In this document: positions 1 through 8,480 of the stretch, one piece after another
Layout: every line of letters starts with the position of its first letter
Numbering within the stretch: position 1 is the stretch's first letter
Origin: Streptomyces ambofaciens ATCC 23877
GTDB taxonomy: Bacteria; Actinomycetota; Actinomycetes; Streptomycetales; Streptomycetaceae
Direction of reading: 5' to 3'
Assembly (NCBI RefSeq): GCF_001267885.1
Contig: NZ_CP012382.1
Span: 6,745,001 to 6,809,000 of the forward strand
Length of the DNA stretch: 64,000 nt
The notes under the pieces: generated by a model
Seen by the model: the letters and a program-made list of their open reading frames with translations, nothing else
Databases searched by the model: none
Told to the model about the DNA's origin: nothing
Translations under genes and position numbers: made by a program

Positions 1-907
1 CCACTTCGACTCGCACCCGGCCATCCAGAAGGCCACCGTACGCGTCGAGGAGCACGACCACCCGTCCACCGCGCACCTCGGCGACACCTGGGAGCGCACC
101 GACGAGTGGTACAACTACCGCACCAACCCGCGTGAGCAGGCCAAGGTCCTCGCCACCCTGGACGAGACCACCTACGACGGCGGCACCATGAAGGGCGACC
201 ACCCGATCGCCTGGTGCCAGAACTACGGCGGCGGCCGCTCCTTCTACACCGGCGGCGGCCACACCAAGGAGTCCTACGCCGACGAGGCGTTCCGTGCCCA
301 CCTGCTCGGCGGCATGCAGTACGCCACCGGACAGGTCAAGGCCGACTGCAAGCCCAGCACCGGCTACCGGGACATCTTCAACGGTGAGACCAGGGACGGC
401 TGGAAGCAGGCCGGCCCCGGCACCTTCGACGTGAAGGACGGCACGCTGGAGTCCAACGGCGGCATGGGCCTGCTCTGGTACCAGGCCAAGGAGCTGAAGT
501 CGTACTCCCTCAAGCTCGACTGGAAGATGCGGGGCGACGACAACTCCGGGATCTTCGTGGGCTTCCCCGCCTCCGACGACCCCTGGTCCGCGGTGAACAA
601 GGGCTACGAGATCCAGATCGACGCCACCGACGCGGCGGACCGCACCACGGGCTCCGTCTACTCCTTCAAGTCGGCGAACATCAAGGCCCGTGACCAGGTC
701 CTGCGGCCGCCCGGCCAGTGGAACTCCTACGAGATCAAGGTCCAGGGCGAACGCCTCCAGGTGTTCCTCAACGGAGTCAAGATCAACGACTTCACCAACA
801 AGGACCCCGAGCGGAGCCTGACCGACGGTTACATCGGCCTCCAGAACCACGGCGCCGACGACCAGGTCTCCTTCCGCAACATCCAGCTCAAGGAGCTCTC
901 CTCCTAG
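1..907 (+). CDS. ThuA domain / DUF1080 (3-keto-disaccharide hydrolase-type) secreted-enzyme C-terminus, 5' end missing
   Basis: The reading frame is open from base 2, so the gene starts upstream of the window; about 301 residues are visible. The first ~110 residues match the end of a ThuA (trehalose-utilisation) domain: FDSHPAIQ, a DEWY motif, a DHPIAW segment, a GRSFYTGGGHT segment and a YADEAFRAHLLGG segment. From residue ~120 (GYRDIFNGE) to the end it is a DUF1080 / 3-keto-disaccharide hydrolase jelly-roll (DGTLESNGGMGLLWY, DNSGIFVGFP, GYEIQID, FRNIQLKEL). Such proteins are usually exported and act on sugars or keto-glycosides; the substrate here is unknown. A hairpin terminator follows, so it is probably not co-transcribed with the next operon. 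Confidence 0.88.
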   Translation, partial: HFDSHPAIQKATVRVEEHDHPSTAHLGDTWERTDEWYNYRTNPREQAKVLATLDETTYDGGTMKGDHPIAWCQNYGGGRSFYTGGGHTKESYADEAFRAHLLGGMQYATGQVKADCKPSTGYRDIFNGETRDGWKQAGPGTFDVKDGTLESNGGMGLLWYQAKELKSYSLKLDWKMRGDDNSGIFVGFPASDDPWSAVNKGYEIQIDATDAADRTTGSVYSFKSANIKARDQVLRPPGQWNSYEIKVQGERLQVFLNGVKINDFTNKDPERSLTDGYIGLQNHGADDQVSFRNIQLKELSS

Positions 908-921
908 GGCTACCGGAACGG

Positions 922-955
922 CGGCGGGCGGAGGACGCCGGACCTCCGCCCGCCG
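922..955 (+). terminator. Hairpin terminator after the ThuA/DUF1080 gene
   Basis: A 13-bp GC-rich perfect stem (GGCGGGCGGAGG core and its complement) with an 8-nt loop lies 15 bp after the stop codon. There is no T run, as is usual in Streptomyces. Confidence 0.6.
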
Positions 956-1036
956 TCCCGCCGGGCCCGCGCCCGGCACCCCGCTCGTCCCCTCCCGGCA
1001 CTCGCACCAGGTTCGCGTACGACAAGGAGGCTGCCC

Positions 1037-2212
1037 ATGTCCGCCGAACCGTCCCTGCCCACCCCCTCCTCGGCTCCCCGTCTCGGCGTCTGGCTCATCG
1101 GGGCGCGCGGATCCGTGGCCACCACCGCCGTCGCGGGCTGCGCCGCCGTCACCGCCGGCCTCCATCCGCCGACCGGCATGGTCACCGAGACCCCGCCCTT
1201 CACGTCGAGCGGTCTGCCCTCGCTGGCGTCGCTCGTCTTCGGCGGCCACGACACCCTCGACTGCCCGCTGCCCAAGCGCGCCGAGCACCTGGCCGAGGGC
1301 GGCGTCCTGCCGCACGGCCTGCCGTCCGCCGTGCACGCCGAACTCGTCGCCGCCGACCGGGAGATCAGGCCCGGAGGCCCTCCGTCCGGGGGCACGGACG
1401 GCGGGCCGGGCCGCACCCAGGACGAGTGGATCGACGTGTTCGCCGCCGACATCCGCGACTTCGTCCACCGCCTCGGCCTCTCCGGGGCCGTCGTGGTGAA
1501 CGTCGCCTCCACCGAGCCCGCCCCCACCGACGGCACCCTGCCGCCCAGCTCCCTCTACGCGGCGGCCGCCCTGCGCGCCGGCTGCCCCTACGTCAACTTC
1601 ACCCCCTCCACCGGACTGCACCACCCGGCACTGGCCCCGCTCGCCGAGTCCTCGGGGCTCCCGTACGCGGGCCGCGACGGCAAGACCGGGCAGACCCTGC
1701 TGCGTTCCGTACTCGGCCCGATGTTCCTGCAGCGCGCCCTGACCGTGCGGGCCTGGTCCGGCACCAACCTCCTGGGGGGCGGTGACGGTGCCGCCCTCGC
1801 CGACCCCGCGGCGGCCGCCGCCAAGAACGCCGGCAAGGAACGCGTCCTCGCGGACACCCTCGGTGCCGCACCCGAGGGCGAGGTGCACATCGACGACGTG
1901 CCCGCCCTCGGCGACTGGAAGACGGCCTGGGACCACATCGCCTTCGACGGCTTCCTCGGCGCCCGCATGACCCTCCAGACCACGTGGCAGGGCTGTGACT
2001 CGGCGCTGGCCGCGCCCCTCGTCCTCGACCTGGCCCGGCTGGCCGCCCGCGCCCACGAGAGGGGCCTGTCCGGCCCGCTGCGCGAACTCGGCTTCTACTT
2101 CAAGGACCCGGTGGGGGACGGCCCGTCGGCACTGGCCGAGCAGTACGCGGAGCTCATGGGCCTCGCCGAACGGCTGCGGGACGACGCCGGCGAGCGGGGG
2201 GAGCAGCGGTGA
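1037..2212 (+). CDS. Inositol-3-phosphate synthase-family protein heading the EBO operon
   Basis: 391 aa. The N-terminal LGVWLIGARGSVATTAVAG is the glycine-rich NAD-binding segment of myo-inositol-1-phosphate synthases. Later segments (VVVNVASTEP, YVNFTPSTG, YAGRDGKTGQT, GTNLLGGGDG, and a GFLGARMTLQTTWQG stretch) follow that family. The enzyme class converts glucose-6-phosphate to inositol-3-phosphate through an NAD-bound keto intermediate. The start is ATG 1037 with AAGGAGG seven bases upstream. Its stop overlaps the GTG of the UbiA gene by 4 bp, so it is the first gene of a tightly coupled operon. Inference: other EBO clusters carry a dehydroquinate-synthase-like sugar-phosphate cyclase (EboD); this NAD-dependent cyclase may fill that slot. 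The true substrate is not established. Confidence 0.85.
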   Translation: MSAEPSLPTPSSAPRLGVWLIGARGSVATTAVAGCAAVTAGLHPPTGMVTETPPFTSSGLPSLASLVFGGHDTLDCPLPKRAEHLAEGGVLPHGLPSAVHAELVAADREIRPGGPPSGGTDGGPGRTQDEWIDVFAADIRDFVHRLGLSGAVVVNVASTEPAPTDGTLPPSSLYAAAALRAGCPYVNFTPSTGLHHPALAPLAESSGLPYAGRDGKTGQTLLRSVLGPMFLQRALTVRAWSGTNLLGGGDGAALADPAAAAAKNAGKERVLADTLGAAPEGEVHIDDVPALGDWKTAWDHIAFDGFLGARMTLQTTWQGCDSALAAPLVLDLARLAARAHERGLSGPLRELGFYFKDPVGDGPSALAEQYAELMGLAERLRDDAGERGEQR

Positions 2213-3285
2213 GCCGCACGGTCGCCGTGGCCCGGGACGCCTCCGCGCCGGCCGGCGCCGCGGGGGACGGCCCGCCCGCCGAGAACGCCGCGTCGGGCGC
2301 CGACGGAGCCCCGGCCCACGGATCCGGCCCGGCCCGCGCCCCACGCGCCGGTGCCTGGGCCGAACTGCTGCGCCTGCCCGCGCTCTTCACCGTCCCCGGC
2401 GACGCCCTCGCCGGCGCCGCCGCGGCCGGCGTCCGACCCGGGCCCCGCACCCTGCTCGCCATCGGATCCTCCCTGTGCCTGTACGAGGCCGGGATGGCCC
2501 TGAACGACTGGGCGGACCGTGCCGAGGACGCCGTGGAGCGCCCGCACCGCCCCCTGCCGTCCGGCCGTATCCGTCCGGCCGCCGCCCTCACGGCGGCCTG
2601 CGGCCTGACCGGCGCCGGCCTGGCACTCGCCGCCTGGGCCGGCCGGCCCGCCCTCGCGGTGGCCGCGCCCCTGGCGGCGACCGTCTGGGCCTACGACCTC
2701 GCGCTGAAGCACACGCCCGCCGGGCCCGCGGCCATGGCCGCCGCCCGCGGACTGGACCTGCTCCTCGGCGCCGCCGCCACCAGCGGCGGCACCCGCGCCG
2801 CACTGCCCTCCGCCGCGCTGCTCGGCAGCCACACCCTCGCGGTCACGGCCGTCTCCCGCCGGGAGACCGACGGCGGCTCGGTCCTGGCCCCGCTGGCCGC
2901 CCTCACGACGACGGCGGCGCTGACGCGGCTGGTCACGCTCCGCCGCACCCGACTCCCGGCAGGCCGGCGGGCAGCAGCCGCCCCCGGCCTGCCGGGCCCC
3001 GACCCGGCCGGACGCCCGCCCCGGGCCACCGACGCCCTCACCACCGCCCTGGCCGCCGCCTACGCGGCCACGGCCGCCCGGCCCTATGTCCACGCCGCGC
3101 TCAACCCGTCACCCCAGCTCACCCAACGCGCCGTCGGCGGCGGCATCAGGGCCACGGTCCCGCTCCAGGCGGCGCTCGCCGCCCGCTCCGGCGCGACGGC
3201 CACGTCGTTGCTGGTCGCGGCCCTGGCCCCGGCCGGCCGGCTGTTCGCGCGCAGGGCCGGCATGAGGAAGGTGAGCATCACGTGA
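2209..3285 (+). CDS. eboC: UbiA-family prenyltransferase, EboC type
   Basis: 358 aa integral membrane protein, starting at a GTG that overlaps the previous stop (GTGA). The UbiA signature is present: NDWADRAEDAVERPHRPLPSGRI contains the NDxxDxxxD Mg-diphosphate motif, and a second YDLALK motif follows about 60 residues later. About eight Ala/Leu-rich hydrophobic segments are visible. The first ~55 residues are Ala/Pro/Gly-rich and probably disordered. UbiA enzymes move a prenyl chain from a diphosphate to an acceptor in the membrane; here the acceptor is unknown but could derive from the inositol-phosphate-like product of the preceding gene. Its stop overlaps the next GTG by 4 bp. Confidence 0.88.
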   Translation: MSRTVAVARDASAPAGAAGDGPPAENAASGADGAPAHGSGPARAPRAGAWAELLRLPALFTVPGDALAGAAAAGVRPGPRTLLAIGSSLCLYEAGMALNDWADRAEDAVERPHRPLPSGRIRPAAALTAACGLTGAGLALAAWAGRPALAVAAPLAATVWAYDLALKHTPAGPAAMAAARGLDLLLGAAATSGGTRAALPSAALLGSHTLAVTAVSRRETDGGSVLAPLAALTTTAALTRLVTLRRTRLPAGRRAAAAPGLPGPDPAGRPPRATDALTTALAAAYAATAARPYVHAALNPSPQLTQRAVGGGIRATVPLQAALAARSGATATSLLVAALAPAGRLFARRAGMRKVSIT

Positions 3286-4187
3286 GCACCGGTACCCCCG
3301 CCCTCCCTCTCCGCTTCGGCTACGGCACCAACGGCCTCACCGACCTCCGCCTGGACGACGCCCTCGCCCTGCTGGCCGACCTCGGCTACGACGGCGTCGG
3401 CCTGACCCTCGACCACATGCACCTCGACCCGCTCGCCGAGGACCTCGCCGCCCGCACCCGCCGGGTCGCGCACCGCCTCGACGCGCTGGGTCTGGACGTC
3501 ACGGTCGAGACGGGCGCCCGCTACGTGCTCGACCCGCGCCGCAAACACGGTCCCTCGCTTCTCGATCCGGACCCCGACGACCGGGCGCGCCGGGCCGGCC
3601 TGCTGGTGCGGGCCGTGCGCGTCGCCGCCGACCTGGGCGCCCACGCCGTGCACTGCTTCAGCGGCATCACCCCGCCGGGCACGGACGAGGAGACCGCCTG
3701 GACACGCCTGGCCGAGGCCCTCGGCCCGGTCCTGGAGGCCGCCGAGGACACGGGCGTGCCCCTCGCGGTGGAGCCCGAACCCGGCCACCTGCTGGCCACC
3801 CTCGCCGGCTTCCACCACCTGCGCCGTCTCCTGGGCGACCCCGCACCCCTCGGTCTGACCCTGGACATCGGGCACTGCCAGTGCCTGGAGCCCCTCTCGC
3901 CGGCCGACTGCGTGCGCGAGGCCGCCCCCTGGCTGCGGCACGTGCAGATCGAGGACATGCGCCGCGGCGTCCACGAACACCTGCCCTTCGGCGACGGCGA
4001 GATCGACTTCCCGCCCGTCCTCCACGCCCTCGCCGACACCGGCTACCAGGGCCTGACCGTCGTCGAACTGCCCCGCCACTCCCACGCGGGCCCGCACTTC
4101 GCCGAAGTCTCCCTCCCGTTCCTGCGCGGGGCCGCGGCGGCGGCCCCCCTCACCAGCCGCTCGGGCGAGCCCTCCGCCACCCACTGA
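3282..4187 (+). CDS. Sugar-phosphate isomerase/epimerase-type TIM-barrel enzyme of the EBO operon
   Basis: 301 aa. I place the start at GTG 3282, overlapping the prenyltransferase stop, although the frame is open much further upstream through antisense-like sequence. The protein has xylose-isomerase-like (AP endonuclease 2) TIM-barrel features: FGYGTNGL at strand 1, VTVETGARY, HAVHCFSG, LAVEPEPGH, LTLDIGHCQC, VQIEDM and GDGEIDFPPVL. The Glu in AVEPEPGH, the Asp/His in DIGH and the Glu in QIED are the expected divalent-metal ligands. It fits an isomerase/epimerase acting on a sugar or cyclitol intermediate. A GAAGGGAG sequence and 14 bp separate it from eboA. Confidence 0.82.
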   Translation: MSTGTPALPLRFGYGTNGLTDLRLDDALALLADLGYDGVGLTLDHMHLDPLAEDLAARTRRVAHRLDALGLDVTVETGARYVLDPRRKHGPSLLDPDPDDRARRAGLLVRAVRVAADLGAHAVHCFSGITPPGTDEETAWTRLAEALGPVLEAAEDTGVPLAVEPEPGHLLATLAGFHHLRRLLGDPAPLGLTLDIGHCQCLEPLSPADCVREAAPWLRHVQIEDMRRGVHEHLPFGDGEIDFPPVLHALADTGYQGLTVVELPRHSHAGPHFAEVSLPFLRGAAAAAPLTSRSGEPSATH

Positions 4188-4201
4188 AGGGAGCCACACC
4201 C

Positions 4202-4933
4202 ATGACGCAGCCACACGCCGGGCACGTCACCCCCGAAACCCAGGGTGCGGACGGCCCCACCGTCGGACAGGACCAGGGCCCCACCCCGGCCCACGTCCCG
4301 CCCGCCGACCTGCGCGCGGCCCTCACCGCCGAGCTCGGCGGAGCCGCCCGTGCCTGGCTGGACCAGGCCCTGGACGAGGCCGCCGCCCACCCCGGCGCCC
4401 ACGGGCCCATCTCCGTGTGGGAGCTGCGCCTGGCCGAGGCCGGCCGCCGCTGCGGCCCCGCCCACGCCGACGCCGCACGCGTCCTCGTCCTGCACGCGGC
4501 CCACGCGGACACCGACGCTCTGACCCGCGTCTACTCCCAGGGCACCGCCGACGAACGCCGCGCCGTCCTGCACGCGCTGCCCCACCTGGTGCCCGGTCCC
4601 GAGGCACTGCCGCTCGTCGAGGACGCGCTGCGCACCAACGACACCCGGCTGGTCGCCGCGGCCCTCGGTCCGTACGCGGCCCGGCACCTCGACGCCCACC
4701 AGTGGCGGCACGCCGTACTGAAGTGCCTGTTCACCGGCGTGCCCCTGGACGAGGTCGCGGACCTCGCCGGACGCGCCCGCGGTGACGCCGAACTGGCCCG
4801 CATGCTCGCCGACTACGCCGCCGAACGCACGGCAGCGGGCCGCACCGTCCCCGAGGACCTGCACCGCGTCCTGGCCCTGACCGAGCCCGGGACGTCGCAC
4901 CCCCCGGCCGCCCCCCACGGCAAGGAGTCCTGA
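4202..4933 (+). CDS. eboA: EboA domain-containing protein
   Basis: 243 aa, ATG 4202 with GAAGGGAG about 8 bp upstream. The protein is almost entirely helical: after a Pro/Gly-rich N-terminus (~35 aa) come Ala/Leu-rich helices with ARAWLDQALDEA, YSQGTADERRAVLHALPHL, LVEDALRTNDTRLVAAALGPYAARHL and QWRHAVLKCLFTGVPL. This is the pattern of EboA, a protein of unknown biochemical role found only in EBO clusters. It has no signal peptide. It overlaps eboB by one base (TGATG), so the two are probably translationally coupled. EBO clusters are linked in cyanobacteria to moving a scytonemin precursor to the periplasm; the Streptomyces role is unknown. Confidence 0.85.
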   Translation: MTQPHAGHVTPETQGADGPTVGQDQGPTPAHVPPADLRAALTAELGGAARAWLDQALDEAAAHPGAHGPISVWELRLAEAGRRCGPAHADAARVLVLHAAHADTDALTRVYSQGTADERRAVLHALPHLVPGPEALPLVEDALRTNDTRLVAAALGPYAARHLDAHQWRHAVLKCLFTGVPLDEVADLAGRARGDAELARMLADYAAERTAAGRTVPEDLHRVLALTEPGTSHPPAAPHGKES

Positions 4934-5781
4934 TGCGCATCTTCGACCCCCACATCCACATGACCTCCCGCACCACCGACGACTACGAGGCCATGTACGC
5001 CGCCGGTGTCCGGGCCGTCGTCGAGCCGTCCTTCTGGCTCGGCCAGCCCCGCACCTCGCCCGCCTCCTTCCGTGACTACTTCGACGCCCTGCTGGGCTGG
5101 GAGCCCTTCCGCGCCGCCCAGTACGGCATCGCCCACCACTGCACGATCGCCCTCAATCCCAAGGAGGCCAACGACCCGCGCTGCCTGCCGGTCCTGGACG
5201 ACCTGCCCCGCTACCTCGTCAAGGACCGGGTGGTGGCGGTCGGTGAGATCGGCTACGACTCGATGACGCCGGCCGAGGACACCGCCCTGGAGCAGCAGCT
5301 CCAGCTGGCCGCCGACCACGGCCTGCCCGCCCTCGTGCACACCCCCCACCGCGACAAGCTCGCCGGCCTCCACCGCACCCTCGACGTGGTCCGGGGGTCC
5401 GCGCTGCCCCCCGACCGGGTTCTCGTCGACCACCTGAACGAGACCACCGTCAAGGCCGCCAAGGACAGCGGGGCCTGGCTCGGCTTCTCCGTCTACCCCG
5501 ACACCAAGATGGACGAAGCCCGCATGGTCGCCCTCCTCCAGGAGTACGGCCCGGAGAAGGTCCTGGTGAACTCCGCCGCCGACTGGGGGAAGAGCGACCC
5601 TCTCAAGACCCGCAAGGTCGGCGACCTGATGCTGGCCGAGGGCTTCACCGAGGACGACGTGGACCAGGTGCTGTGGCGCAACCCCGTCGCCTTCTACGGC
5701 CTCAGCGGACGCCTCGACCTGGACGTGACCTCCGCCGACGCCACCCACGAGGGCAACTCCATCCTGCGCGGCGGGGAGTGA
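4933..5781 (+). CDS. eboB: TatD-like metal-dependent hydrolase, EboB
   Basis: 282 aa. The amidohydrolase/TatD metal centre is readable: HxH at residues 7-9 (FDPHIHM), Glu in AVGEIGYDS, His in ALVHTPHRD, His in VLVDHLNET and Asp in VNSAADWGKSD. Length is typical of TatD-like hydrolases. It probably hydrolyses a phosphoester or C-N/C-O bond of the cluster's metabolite, in the cytoplasm (no signal peptide). It starts on the last base of the eboA stop and ends 3 bp before eboE, so it is in the middle of the operon. Confidence 0.88.
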   Translation: MRIFDPHIHMTSRTTDDYEAMYAAGVRAVVEPSFWLGQPRTSPASFRDYFDALLGWEPFRAAQYGIAHHCTIALNPKEANDPRCLPVLDDLPRYLVKDRVVAVGEIGYDSMTPAEDTALEQQLQLAADHGLPALVHTPHRDKLAGLHRTLDVVRGSALPPDRVLVDHLNETTVKAAKDSGAWLGFSVYPDTKMDEARMVALLQEYGPEKVLVNSAADWGKSDPLKTRKVGDLMLAEGFTEDDVDQVLWRNPVAFYGLSGRLDLDVTSADATHEGNSILRGGE

Positions 5782-5784
5782 GCC

Positions 5785-6957
5785 ATGCGCTTCCGCCATC
5801 CCGACGGGTCCACCGTCCATCTCGCCTACTGCACCAACGTGCATCCCGCCGAGACCCTCGAGGGGGTGCTGGCCCAGCTGCGGGAGCACTGCGAGCCGGT
5901 CCGGCGCAGGCTGGGCCGCGACCGGCTGGGCATCGGCCTGTGGCTGGCCCGCGACGCGGCCCACGCCCTGGTCACCGACCCCGCGGCCCTGCGCGCCCTG
6001 CGCGGCGAGCTGGAGCGGCGGGGACTGGAGGTCGTCACCCTCAACGGCTTCCCCTACGAGGGATTCGGCGCGGAGGAGGTCAAGTACCGTGTCTACACGC
6101 CGGACTGGGCCGACCCCGAGCGCCTGGAGCACACGACATCGCTGGCGCGGGTCCTGGCGGGGCTGCTGCCCGACGACGTCACCGAGGGCACCATCTCCAC
6201 GCTGCCGCTGGCCTGGCGCACCGCCTACGACGACGCTCGCGCCGAAAAGTCCCGTGCCGCGCTGGTCACCCTCGCCGAACGCCTGGACGTCCTGGAGGAG
6301 CTGACCGGCCGTTCGGTGCGCATCGGGCTGGAGCCGGAGCCGGGTTGTGTGGTGGAGCGGACCGGTGATGCGATTGCGCCGCTGATGGCGGTGGGCCATG
6401 ACCGTATCGGCGTGTGTGTCGACACCTGCCATCTGGCCACCTCCTTCGAGGACCCGGACACCGCCCTGGACGCCCTGACCGCCGCCCGCATCCCGGTCGT
6501 CAAGTCCCAGCTGTCGGCGGCCCTGCACGCCGAGCAGCCCGCCCGGCCCGAAGTCCGGCGCGCACTGGCGACGTTCGCGGAGCCGCGGTTCCTGCACCAG
6601 ACCCGCACCACTGCGTCCGGCGGTCTCCAGGGCACCGACGACCTGGATGAGGCCGTGGCCGACGGTGGGCCGCTGCCTGACAACTCGCCCTGGCGCGCCC
6701 ACTTCCACGTCCCCCTCCACGCGGCCCCGGCCCCGCCGCTGACCTCGACGACGGAGGTCCTCAAAGCCGCGCTGGCGCGCCTGGTGGGCGGCCCGCACCC
6801 CCTCACCCGGCATCTCGAGGTGGAGACCTACACCTGGCAGGCCCTCCCGCCCGAGCTGCGGCCCCGCGCCCGCGCGCAGCTCACCGACGGGATCGCCGCC
6901 GAGCTGACCCTGGCCCGCGACCTGCTGACCGACCTCGGCCTGAAGGAACTGCCATGA
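5785..6957 (+). CDS. eboE: Metabolite traffic protein EboE (xylose-isomerase-like TIM barrel)
   Basis: 390 aa, starting three bases after the eboB stop. EboE features: HLAYCTNVHPAETLEGVL at the N-terminus, LGIGLWLARDAAHAL, VVTLNGFPYEGF, IGLEPEPGC, IGVCVDTCHLATSFE, VVKSQLSAALH, FHVPLH and HLEVETYTW near the C-terminus. The Glu in LEPEPG and the Asp/His in VDTCH are likely metal ligands. The family is required in other EBO clusters for metabolite export, but its reaction is unknown. A ~90-bp patch near 6,330-6,415 uses T-ending codons (GGT, TGT, GAT, ATT) unusual for the rest of the gene. Its stop overlaps eboF by 4 bp (ATGA). Confidence 0.88.
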   Translation: MRFRHPDGSTVHLAYCTNVHPAETLEGVLAQLREHCEPVRRRLGRDRLGIGLWLARDAAHALVTDPAALRALRGELERRGLEVVTLNGFPYEGFGAEEVKYRVYTPDWADPERLEHTTSLARVLAGLLPDDVTEGTISTLPLAWRTAYDDARAEKSRAALVTLAERLDVLEELTGRSVRIGLEPEPGCVVERTGDAIAPLMAVGHDRIGVCVDTCHLATSFEDPDTALDALTAARIPVVKSQLSAALHAEQPARPEVRRALATFAEPRFLHQTRTTASGGLQGTDDLDEAVADGGPLPDNSPWRAHFHVPLHAAPAPPLTSTTEVLKAALARLVGGPHPLTRHLEVETYTWQALPPELRPRARAQLTDGIAAELTLARDLLTDLGLKELP

Positions 6958-8366
6958 CCGATCCTCTCCAGACCGATGCCGGCCGCGATGGTCGCCCGAC
7001 CCCGCTCCTCGTCCTGGACGTCGTGGGCCTCACCCCCCGCCTGCTGGACCACATGCCCCACCTCAAACAACTCGCCCAGGCCGGCTCCCGCGCCCCCCTG
7101 GGCACCGTCCTGCCCGCCGTCACCTGCGCCGCCCAGTCGACGTTTTTGACCGGCACGCACCCTGCCGAGCACGGCATCGTCGGCAACGGCTGGTACTTCC
7201 GCGAGCTCGGCGATGTCCTGCTGTGGCGCCAGCACAACGGCCTGGTCGCCGGCGACAAACTCTGGGACGCCGCCCGCCGCGCCCACCCCGGCTACACCGT
7301 CGCCAACATCTGCTGGTGGTACGCGATGGGCGCCGACACCGACTTCACCGTCACCCCCCGCCCCGTCTACTACGCCGACGGCCGCAAGGAACCCGACTGC
7401 TACACCCGGCCCCCCGCCCTGCACGACGAACTCACCGGCAAACTCGGCACCTTCCCCCTCTTCCACTTCTGGGGACCGGGCGCCGACCTCGTCTCCAGCC
7501 AGTGGATCATCGACGCCACCCGCCACATCATGGCCACCCGCCACCCCGACCTCACCCTCACCTACCTGCCCCACCTCGACTACGACCTCCAGCGCTACGG
7601 CCCCCACGACGCCCGCTCCCTGAAAGCCGCCGCCGACCTCGACGCCGCCCTCGCCCCGCTGCTGGACGACGCCCGCGCCCAGCAACGCACCGTGGTGGTG
7701 CTGTCCGAGTACGGCATCACCCCCGTCACCCGGCCCGTCGACATCAACCGCGCCCTGCGCCGGGCGGGGCTGCTGGAGGTCCACACCCAGGACGGTATGG
7801 AATACCTCGACCCGATGGCCTCCCGCGCCTTCGCCGTCGCCGACCACCAGATCGCCCACGTCTACGTCCGCCGCCCCGAAGACCTCGACGCCACCCGCGC
7901 CGCCCTGACCGGCCTGCCCGGCATCGAGCAGCTCCTGGACGACGAGGGCAAGAAGGCCCACCACCTCGACCACCCCCGCGCGGGCGAACTCGTCGCCGTC
8001 GCCGAGCCCGACGCCTGGTTCACGTACTACTACTGGCTCGACGACCGGCGTGCGCCCGACTTCGCGCAGCTCGTCGAGATCCACCGCAAACCCGGCTACG
8101 ACCCCGTCGAGCTGTTCATGGACCCCCACGACCCCTACGTCAAGGTCAAAGCCGCCGGCGCCCTGGCCCGCAAGAAACTCGGCATGCGCTACCGCATGGC
8201 CGTCGTCCCCCTGGACCCCGCACCCATCCGCGGCAGCCACGGCCGCCTCCCCGCCGGCGACGACGACGGACCACTCCTGCTGTGCTCCACCCCCCACGCC
8301 CTCGGCGACCGCGTCGCGGCCACCGAAGTGAAACAACTCCTCCTCCAGCTCGCCGGAATCGGCTGA
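6954..8366 (+). CDS. eboF: Alkaline phosphatase/nucleotide pyrophosphatase-superfamily protein EboF
   Basis: 470 aa. Type I phosphodiesterase/NPP fold: LLVLDVVGLTPRLLDHMP supplies the first metal Asp, CAAQSTFLTGTHPAEHGIVGN contains the Thr nucleophile and HG motif, YLPHLDYDLQRYGPHD supplies Asp/His ligands, VVVLSEYGI takes the place of the usual DHG strand and VADHQIAHVYV follows. A C-terminal SHGRLPAG segment completes the family. It is predicted to hydrolyse a phosphodiester or pyrophosphate. No signal peptide is visible, so it acts inside the cell. It is the last gene of the overlapping EBO operon; the ATGA overlap with eboE implies coupling. Confidence 0.88.
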   Translation: MTDPLQTDAGRDGRPTPLLVLDVVGLTPRLLDHMPHLKQLAQAGSRAPLGTVLPAVTCAAQSTFLTGTHPAEHGIVGNGWYFRELGDVLLWRQHNGLVAGDKLWDAARRAHPGYTVANICWWYAMGADTDFTVTPRPVYYADGRKEPDCYTRPPALHDELTGKLGTFPLFHFWGPGADLVSSQWIIDATRHIMATRHPDLTLTYLPHLDYDLQRYGPHDARSLKAAADLDAALAPLLDDARAQQRTVVVLSEYGITPVTRPVDINRALRRAGLLEVHTQDGMEYLDPMASRAFAVADHQIAHVYVRRPEDLDATRAALTGLPGIEQLLDDEGKKAHHLDHPRAGELVAVAEPDAWFTYYYWLDDRRAPDFAQLVEIHRKPGYDPVELFMDPHDPYVKVKAAGALARKKLGMRYRMAVVPLDPAPIRGSHGRLPAGDDDGPLLLCSTPHALGDRVAATEVKQLLLQLAGIG

Positions 8367-8429
8367 CACACCACCCCGTACGGCACCCGAGATCCAGCTA
8401 CTGAGAGTGAAACACACGGCACTGACAAC

Positions 8430-8458
8430 GGCCCGTCCGAGCCGCATCCGGGCGGGCC
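8430..8458 (+). terminator. Possible terminator of the EBO operon
   Basis: A 9-bp stem (GGCCCGTCC against GGGCGGGCC, one G-T pair) with an 11-nt loop lies 64 bp after eboF and just before the ribosome site of the next gene. It is weak, so read-through is plausible. Confidence 0.35.
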
Positions 8459-8480
8459 ACGACCCAGAAGGCAGGCACTC

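Noticed and set aside
1995..3281. Long in-frame extension upstream of the TIM-barrel gene at 3282
   Set aside because: The extension is Arg/Pro-rich and lies over the cyclase and prenyltransferase genes; GTG 3282 with the 4-bp overlap is the sensible start.
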